Source: a virus
Length of the DNA: 37,728 bases
IMG/VR virus record: IMGVR_UViG_3300036985_001420
Location: 1 to 37,728 of that record
Reading direction: 5' to 3' (one strand)
The stretch's first letter is position 1; every line of letters starts with the position of its first letter. A program made the position numbers and the translations under genes. Of this stretch, positions 23,972 to 28,619 are shown in pieces. Below the pieces are notes generated by a model. The model saw only the letters and a list, made by a program, of their open reading frames with translations. It was not told the DNA's origin and searched no databases.

Positions 23972-24720
23972 AAATTCTAGGATATATCGCATATGAGGGG
24001 CCCAGCGAGATCGACGGCCGGCCGATTGTCGTTATCGTCAACAGACTGTTAGGCAGCGCAAACGAGAAAACCGGCGCCGATCTCGTGCAAACTTTCATTA
24101 TTCGCAGCGACGTCGGCCCAGTCGAAGCACTTAAAACCGGCCAGGATCTAAGCATCTGCGGCCAGTGTGGCCACCGGCCTATTTTGGCCAGGGAAACCGG
24201 CGAGATTCCCTGCTATGTAAACGTCAGCCGGTCCGTACGTAGTGTATTTGAAGCATATAAGCGCGGCCGATACGTTAAGGTTACGCCCGCGCAACTTCGC
24301 GCGGCCCTCGCCGGCCGTAAAATCAGACTAGGCACATATGGGGACCCAGCGGCCGCGCCAGTGGCCATGTGGCAGGAAATATTAGCCGACACGGCCGGCC
24401 ATGTTGGCTACTCGCATCAGTGGCAGTCGGTCGGGTTCGATCACGCCGCGTGGGCGCCCCTGGTTATGGCCAGTGCCGACACGGCCGACGAAGCAGCGCA
24501 GGCTAATCTTTTTGGCATGCGGGTTTTTCGTGTAAGTGTCGGCGTTGATCGTCAACCAGGTGAGATAACGTGCCCAGCGTCGGCAGAAGGTGGCAAAAAA
24601 GCCACCTGCGACAAATGCATGTTATGCGCGGGTACGTCGAAGGCCGCGCGCGACGTCGTGATTGCGGATCATGCGCTAGGCCATAAGCGCCGCGTGATCA
24701 TGCTGCAGGCGGCCGCGTAA
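23968..24720 (+). CDS. Cys-rich early protein, probable zinc-binding, function unknown
   Basis: This 250-residue protein is the largest early product. It starts with a beta strand pair (KILGYIAYEGPSEIDGRPIV), has a first Cys cluster CGQCGHRP with a further Cys after about 14 residues (near 64-82), and a second cluster in the C-terminal third (CPAS...CDKCMLC, near 200-220). The spacing suggests two metal sites. I recognise the type as a recurrent hypothetical in phages and plasmids of proteobacteria, but know no function. GGCC occurs in it far more often than expected. It overlaps the upstream gene as ATGA and is followed by a structured leader. Confidence 0.75.
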   Translation: MKILGYIAYEGPSEIDGRPIVVIVNRLLGSANEKTGADLVQTFIIRSDVGPVEALKTGQDLSICGQCGHRPILARETGEIPCYVNVSRSVRSVFEAYKRGRYVKVTPAQLRAALAGRKIRLGTYGDPAAAPVAMWQEILADTAGHVGYSHQWQSVGFDHAAWAPLVMASADTADEAAQANLFGMRVFRVSVGVDRQPGEITCPASAEGGKKATCDKCMLCAGTSKAARDVVIADHALGHKRRVIMLQAAA

Positions 24721-24731
24721 ATTTTCCAGTG

Positions 24732-24787
24732 TAGGGCCGCGTGTCGGTCCTATGCTGGGCGATTTTGCCCAGTAACCTAGAAGGTTA
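24732..24787 (+). ncRNA. Three back-to-back hairpins in a leader (candidate RNA element)
   Basis: Stem 1 is 24732-24739 with 24745-24752 (8 bp with one G-U). Stem 2 is 24755-24760 with 24767-24772 (CTGGGC/GCCCAG). Stem 3 is 24773-24777 with 24783-24787 and includes part of the AGAAGG ribosome site of the next gene. The block fills the whole gap between two early genes. It may control translation of the 59-aa gene or stop part of the transcription; no ligand-binding class is recognisable. Confidence 0.4.
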
Positions 24788-24791
24788 AATT

Positions 24792-24971
24792 ATGAGAGCA
24801 CGATATCCTGGCCAGTGTAGTAAAACCGGCGCGCCTATAAACCCAGGGGATGAAATACGGTTAGATGCGCAGCGTCGGCCGTACCTAGTCGACGAAGATA
24901 CGCCCACGCTGCGTAGGCAGTACACCGGCCCGCGGCCGCTGCATTACATTAAAGGGAGAGGTTATATTTAG
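24792..24971 (+). CDS. Small basic early protein, function unknown (59 aa)
   Basis: The ATG has AGAAGG 7 bases upstream. The 59-residue product (MRARYPGQCSKTGAPINPGD...) begins with a short motif seen at the start of several small zinc-associated proteins (PGQCxxTGxPIxPGDEI), but with one Cys only, so metal binding is doubtful. The rest is Arg-rich with RRQYTGPRPLHYI. It is followed after 19 bases by the next start. Confidence 0.6.
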   Translation: MRARYPGQCSKTGAPINPGDEIRLDAQRRPYLVDEDTPTLRRQYTGPRPLHYIKGRGYI

Positions 24972-24990
24972 CACCTACTTAAGGCTGCGC

Positions 24991-25155
24991 GTGCATACCC
25001 ACGCCGGCCCGCGCGACGTCATACGCGCGTTATACGGCCGCATGCGGCCAGAATCACGCCTGCGCGAGCATAGGCCCGCGCGGCATTCAATCATTCGCGA
25101 GATGCTGGGCCACCACGCCCAGGCCCAAAACCTACACTGGAGAGTCACAAAATGA
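24991..25155 (+). CDS. Small Arg/His-rich early protein with GTG start (54 aa)
   Basis: GTG 24991 has AAGG 6 bases upstream, and the frame ends in an ATGA overlap with the next gene, as its neighbours do. The 54-residue product is strongly basic (RMRPESRLREHRPARHS, then HHAQAQNLHW). It might bind nucleic acid. The start could also be the in-frame CTG at 24985. Supported mainly by the overlap and ribosome site, so moderate confidence. Confidence 0.5.
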   Translation: MHTHAGPRDVIRALYGRMRPESRLREHRPARHSIIREMLGHHAQAQNLHWRVTK

Positions 25156-25313
25156 AAATATTAACTTACGCGCCTGAGCACGCGGCTTACTTAGGCAGCG
25201 AGCACGCCGACGGCAGCATAGAAGAAGAGCTGGCCGACGTTATCGACGCGGCTATAGAACCCGTCGCATACCGCGACGAAGAAGGGATAAGGCATTATTT
25301 TGACCTACTTTAA
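25152..25313 (+). CDS. Small acidic early protein, function unknown (53 aa)
   Basis: It starts at the ATGA overlap at 25152 and encodes 53 residues (MKILTYAPEHAAYLGSEHAD...), very acidic in the middle (EEELADVIDAAIE) with an aromatic end (HYFDLL). The next gene begins inside its 3' end. No motif. The strong charge contrast with the basic protein before it is notable and could reflect a complex, but this is speculation. Confidence 0.6.
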   Translation: MKILTYAPEHAAYLGSEHADGSIEEELADVIDAAIEPVAYRDEEGIRHYFDLL

Positions 25314-25455
25314 AACAAAGGACCAGGCCCAGCGCCTGGCCGATCAATTGAATTACGCCGACGCGCAGGGTTACTCTTACCGCGTGCATGCTTCGCGCGG
25401 TGGCTTCTACGTCGCCGTTTTTGATATGGATTTTGAACACCAGGGGAATATATGA
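25300..25455 (+). CDS. Small early protein with TTG start (51 aa)
   Basis: TTG 25300 lies 14 bases inside the previous gene and has AAGG 8 bases upstream. The frame stops in an ATGA overlap with the next gene. The 51-residue product has an N-terminal helix (KDQAQRLADQLNYADAQG) and a C-terminal beta hairpin (YRVHASRGGFYVAVFD), a compact fold I have seen in small phage proteins of unknown role. No other start in this frame fits. Confidence 0.6.
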   Translation: MTYFKTKDQAQRLADQLNYADAQGYSYRVHASRGGFYVAVFDMDFEHQGNI

Positions 25456-25766
25456 CTAATTCAGAACGAGAGCGCCTAGCATATGCCGAAGGCTACACCG
25501 AAACCGCGGCCGTGCTGGCCCGCATTGACGACATGCACGCAGCCCTGGGTGATGAGGTGGCCATGCAGGCCCAGCTTGACGACCTGGCCACCGAGCGCGA
25601 CGGGCTCAGGGATGAATTGGACCTCGAGCGCGCAGCCTATGCGGACCTGCGCATTGAGGCCGACGAATGGCACGAAGGCTACAAGCAGCTGCGCGCAGCC
25701 CTAATGGCCTTGGAGGCGGAGGTTAGCCCAGGCGTGCGCGCGTTCATTCGTGAGGTGCTGGCATGA
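25452..25766 (+). CDS. Coiled-coil early protein (104 aa)
   Basis: The 104-residue product has a long acidic coiled coil over about residues 28-90 (Asp/Glu/Leu/Arg heptads such as DDLATERDGLRDELDLERAA), with short caps at each end. It starts in an ATGA overlap and ends in another. Likely a dimerising accessory protein; no catalytic motif. It closes the group of soluble early proteins before two tiny peptides and the terminator. Confidence 0.7.
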   Translation: MTNSERERLAYAEGYTETAAVLARIDDMHAALGDEVAMQAQLDDLATERDGLRDELDLERAAYADLRIEADEWHEGYKQLRAALMALEAEVSPGVRAFIREVLA

Positions 25767-25816
25767 TTGTGGCCATTATCATTGCGGCCCTGCTGGCCAT
25801 ATTGCTGGGGCTTTGA
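25763..25816 (+). CDS. Tiny hydrophobic peptide (17 aa)
   Basis: ATG 25763 overlaps the upstream stop as ATGA. The 17 codons give MIVAIIIAALLAILLGL, almost nothing but a membrane helix. Such leader-sized peptides are hard to prove; the overlap and composition are the only evidence. Confidence 0.4.
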   Translation: MIVAIIIAALLAILLGL

Positions 25817-25818
25817 CT

Positions 25819-25890
25819 ATGTGGCCATTCCCGACGCAGCCCCCACCAAACGACTACACGCGCCCGCCCCCGCCTGACGCGCCCATGTAG
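25819..25890 (+). CDS. Proline-rich peptide (23 aa), doubtful
   Basis: A 23-codon frame (MWPFPTQPPPNDYTRPPPPD...) follows the hydrophobic peptide by 2 bases, with GGGG 8-11 bases upstream. Ten of the 23 residues are proline. It may be a real short gene, or chance in C-rich DNA just before the terminator. Confidence 0.3.
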   Translation: MWPFPTQPPPNDYTRPPPPDAPM

Positions 25891-25913
25891 ATAAAATGAT
25901 AATTAAATAGCAG

Positions 25914-25941
25914 AAGGGCCCCAACTAGGGGCCCTTTTTTT
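25914..25941 (+). terminator. Strong intrinsic terminator of the early block (partly bidirectional)
   Basis: A 9-bp stem (AAGGGCCCC/GGGGCCCTT) with a 5-base loop is followed by a run of seven T on the plus strand. It ends the rightward early block. It also abuts the stop of the convergent primase-helicase gene and could weakly stop that leftward transcript. Confidence 0.85.
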
Positions 25942-28219
25942 ACGTCGATACCTTCTCACCCAACCTGCGCAGCTCTGACTTGGTCAGGCCGGCCAGCTCA
26001 GGCGCGCAGAATATGTGCTTCTTGGTCCCGTGCTCGCGTGATGCCAGGCGGCCACAATCAATCCAACCGGCCTCCTTAAGCGCGTGCATCAGTGCAGCGG
26101 GTACCAGTTTGATGCCTGGGGCCGCTTGGCCTTGCAGACGATCGCAGAGCGCATAGAAGGGCGCAGCCACCACGCCCTCCGAGAAGTCACCGAGGCGGCG
26201 CGTGATGACGTCGACGAGGTAAGACTCACCGATTGAACGACCTTGCTCGACCATGATCATCTTGGCTTCGGTCATGGGCGGGGGCGCGCTCGGGTTGAAC
26301 GCTGACACGTCACGAGCGTGCAGGTGGGCAGCCACGGCAGCGAAGCCGCCACAGTTGGTGTACCAGTTCCACAGAGCGGTTGCCTCTTGCTCGGGCATAC
26401 GAGCGACATCTGCCCACAGGCAGAACCAGCGGCGATCATCCGAAGGGATAGCGATGGCGGCGCGCTCGTTTGAGAAGGCCACCACGAGCACGCGGTTCAA
26501 GGCCATGTACGGGTGCAGCCCTTTACGCTGGATTGATAGCAGCTCAGGCGGGGCGGCGATGATGGGCTTCAACGTGTTCTCGAGAGCGCGGCGATCCTTG
26601 GCGTCAGATTGGCGCAGCTCGGCGATTTCCATCACTTCGCACTCGAGCGCATATCCCCACTGCTGGGTGAGCTCCTCGTTGCGCACGAGAGAGCAATTCG
26701 TCTTGGCGTTGCCACCGATGGCCCAGAAGAACGGCGCGAGCAGGGTGTCCTTGCCTGAACCAGGGTGGCCACCGATGAGCACGGCGTGGTTGATCTTATG
26801 GGCGGGGTACTGCACCTTATGGGCCAACACGTTGAGCAGGTGCTCGCGCTCGTAGGCGATCGGTACCATGCGCTCAAGGTGCTTGAGCCACGGCGACACG
26901 TCACCGGCGACAGGTGCAGGGCGAGCGTCTTTCCAGCGGTTGCCGTAGACCAGACCCTCACGGGCGACCAGCACGTCCGAGCCCGCAGCGTAGGTGATGC
27001 CGACGAGCGACTTGGCGCCCTTGGCTTGGCGGTTCTCATCAAAGCAGATCGACGCTTCGATGCGGCGCGGGGTCTTGCCACTGGCGTGCACCGACAGGCA
27101 CTTGATGTGGCGAAACAGGGCGTTGAAGGTAGATCGTGCGATCTCGCGGCGGTCGGCTAAGTCGAAGAAGGCTTCGTCGTCTTGCAGGTAGGCGAAACGG
27201 TCGTACCAGCCGTCACGCTCGATGCGGCCCAGCTCCTTGCGCTCCACCTCGGCGACGAGCGTGGCGGCCACGTCGGGGAACTCAGCCGTGGGCGCCAGCT
27301 TACTCAATGCTGACTCCATCGCAGTGGCCAGCAGTTCCTCGCGCAGACCAGGCGTGTGCTTGGGGCCACCGTTCTGAGCGACCCATTCGAGAAACGTCGC
27401 ACTGTCAAAGTCGACGCAATGGCCATGCAAGCAGCAGAACGCACGATTCGACGCCATGTAGCGGCCCTCGGGGTTGCCGTCGGAGTGCTGGGCGTTGTTC
27501 GGGCAGATGATGCCGGCCCAGCCTTGAGGGTTGGGGCGTGAGAGCACCATGCCTTGGTCTGACAGCCATGCGAGCACGTCGTCAGCACCGTCGTCCGACA
27601 GGCGGATGGGTGAGTAGACGGACTCAGGCGCGGCAGGCGTGACACCGAGAGCGTCGCAGATGCCGGCCAGCGTGAAGTCGCGCTCGGGGTGGAACTCGAC
27701 CAGCGCAGAGCGGAACATGTCACGGCCAGGCTTCAGATTGACCGAGCCAGGGATGCGGAAGTTGCGCACGGCGTTGATGGCGCCAGGGTCGGTGTAGCCT
27801 GCGTCGGCGATGGCTTTGATAGCTGCGGTGAACTCGGCCTTGGGCGGCTGCTCGCTGAAGACGTAGCCCCACTGGTAGGAGCCCTCGGATGTCTCGATGA
27901 TCCACGTCGGTTGCAGGGCGGGCGTCTTGGCCTTGGTGCCCACGTCGTCCAGCACCATGACGAGCACGTACTCACAGTTGGCCGCTGACGCTGACGGGTG
28001 CCCGTCGATGAAGCGGTCGATGATGAACGAGGCGGTGTTGCCGTAGATAGCCCAGTCATCCTTGACGCGGGCGGTGGGCAGCATGGCGGGCCATGTGCAC
28101 TTGAGCGCTCCGTCGGCGTGGTAGTCGTACTGACCGTCTTTTAGTTTTGGTTTTTGACGCACGATTAGTGCGGTCTCGCCTTCAGGGGCTAATTTTGATA
28201 TAAAATCGAGGAACGCCAC
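25940..28219 (-). CDS. Primase-helicase (AEP-type primase plus SF3-like helicase)
   Basis: The 759-residue product combines two replication activities. The N-terminal third looks like an archaeo-eukaryotic primase of the RepB-primase type: VLVMVLDDVG (Asp91-Asp92), ETSEGSYQWGY (109-119) and RIPGSVNLKPG (155-165). A Cys/His zinc cluster follows (CPNNAQH near 239-245 and CCLHGHC near 262-268). The C-terminal part has Walker A GGHPGSGKDT (483-492), a probable Walker B (EVMEIAEL) and the layout of phage D5/DUF5906-type helicases. Start is GTG 28219 with AAGGAG 6 bases upstream. It is the last gene of the leftward replication operon and is flanked by two near-identical hairpins. Confidence 0.87.
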   Translation of the reverse strand: MAFLDFISKLAPEGETALIVRQKPKLKDGQYDYHADGALKCTWPAMLPTARVKDDWAIYGNTASFIIDRFIDGHPSASAANCEYVLVMVLDDVGTKAKTPALQPTWIIETSEGSYQWGYVFSEQPPKAEFTAAIKAIADAGYTDPGAINAVRNFRIPGSVNLKPGRDMFRSALVEFHPERDFTLAGICDALGVTPAAPESVYSPIRLSDDGADDVLAWLSDQGMVLSRPNPQGWAGIICPNNAQHSDGNPEGRYMASNRAFCCLHGHCVDFDSATFLEWVAQNGGPKHTPGLREELLATAMESALSKLAPTAEFPDVAATLVAEVERKELGRIERDGWYDRFAYLQDDEAFFDLADRREIARSTFNALFRHIKCLSVHASGKTPRRIEASICFDENRQAKGAKSLVGITYAAGSDVLVAREGLVYGNRWKDARPAPVAGDVSPWLKHLERMVPIAYEREHLLNVLAHKVQYPAHKINHAVLIGGHPGSGKDTLLAPFFWAIGGNAKTNCSLVRNEELTQQWGYALECEVMEIAELRQSDAKDRRALENTLKPIIAAPPELLSIQRKGLHPYMALNRVLVVAFSNERAAIAIPSDDRRWFCLWADVARMPEQEATALWNWYTNCGGFAAVAAHLHARDVSAFNPSAPPPMTEAKMIMVEQGRSIGESYLVDVITRRLGDFSEGVVAAPFYALCDRLQGQAAPGIKLVPAALMHALKEAGWIDCGRLASREHGTKKHIFCAPELAGLTKSELRRLGEKVST

Positions 28220-28249
28220 GGTATCTCCTTATTGTGTGGTTGCCAACTT

Positions 28250-28282
28250 GGGCCCCGTCTAATCCACGGGGCCCCTTTTTTT
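28250..28282 (+). terminator. Strong intrinsic terminator facing right, inside a leftward operon
   Basis: An 8-bp GC-only stem (GGGCCCCG/CGGGGCCC) with a 9-base loop is followed by C and seven T on the plus strand. On the minus strand the same run is A, upstream of the hairpin, so termination should act on rightward, antisense transcription. The T run includes the stop codon of the leftward gene that ends at 28281. It closely resembles the terminator at 25914. Confidence 0.8.
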
Positions 28283-28619
28283 AAATAACGCGCATATCGC
28301 GAAGCAACTTTTCAGCCTTCTCAATGTACTGCTCAGAGCCTGAGTGGTGCTTTTGAGAACAACCCACGCCTGCTACGCCGCTGGTCGTCTGGTATTCGTA
28401 GAACACCCGCAGGCGCTCTAGGCTTGAGTCGAGGTGGCTGTTCACCACTTCGTTCTCAGACATGTCGAGCAGGGCCTGCACATAAGCGCAAACCGCAGCC
28501 AGACATGTTACGTCTTTGCCGCGCAAAACCATGACTGGTTCGTCCTCGGAGATAAAATAACCCCCCCCCCTGTGATAAAGACGATCTGTGTCGCCGAACT
28601 GGTATTTGGGATCATTCAT
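28281..28619 (-). CDS. Small replication-block protein with a G10 tract, function unknown
   Basis: ATG 28619 overlaps the DNA polymerase stop as ATGA, so I prefer it to the longer frame. The 112-residue product has a short N-terminal part, then a G10 homopolymer on the coding strand (28570-28561) giving Arg-Gly-Gly-Gly-Tyr near residues 17-21. A C-terminal helical half follows (SENEVVNSHLDSSLERLRVF; IEKAEKLLRDMRV). The homopolymer could slip during replication or transcription and shift the frame early in the protein. No domain is recognised. Confidence 0.65.
   Translation of the reverse strand: MNDPKYQFGDTDRLYHRGGGYFISEDEPVMVLRGKDVTCLAAVCAYVQALLDMSENEVVNSHLDSSLERLRVFYEYQTTSGVAGVGCSQKHHSGSEQYIEKAEKLLRDMRVI

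Noticed and set aside
26253-28059. Plus-strand and alternate-frame open frames within the primase-helicase gene
   Set aside because: They are Arg/Ala/Ser-rich shadows of a GC-rich gene and carry no motifs.
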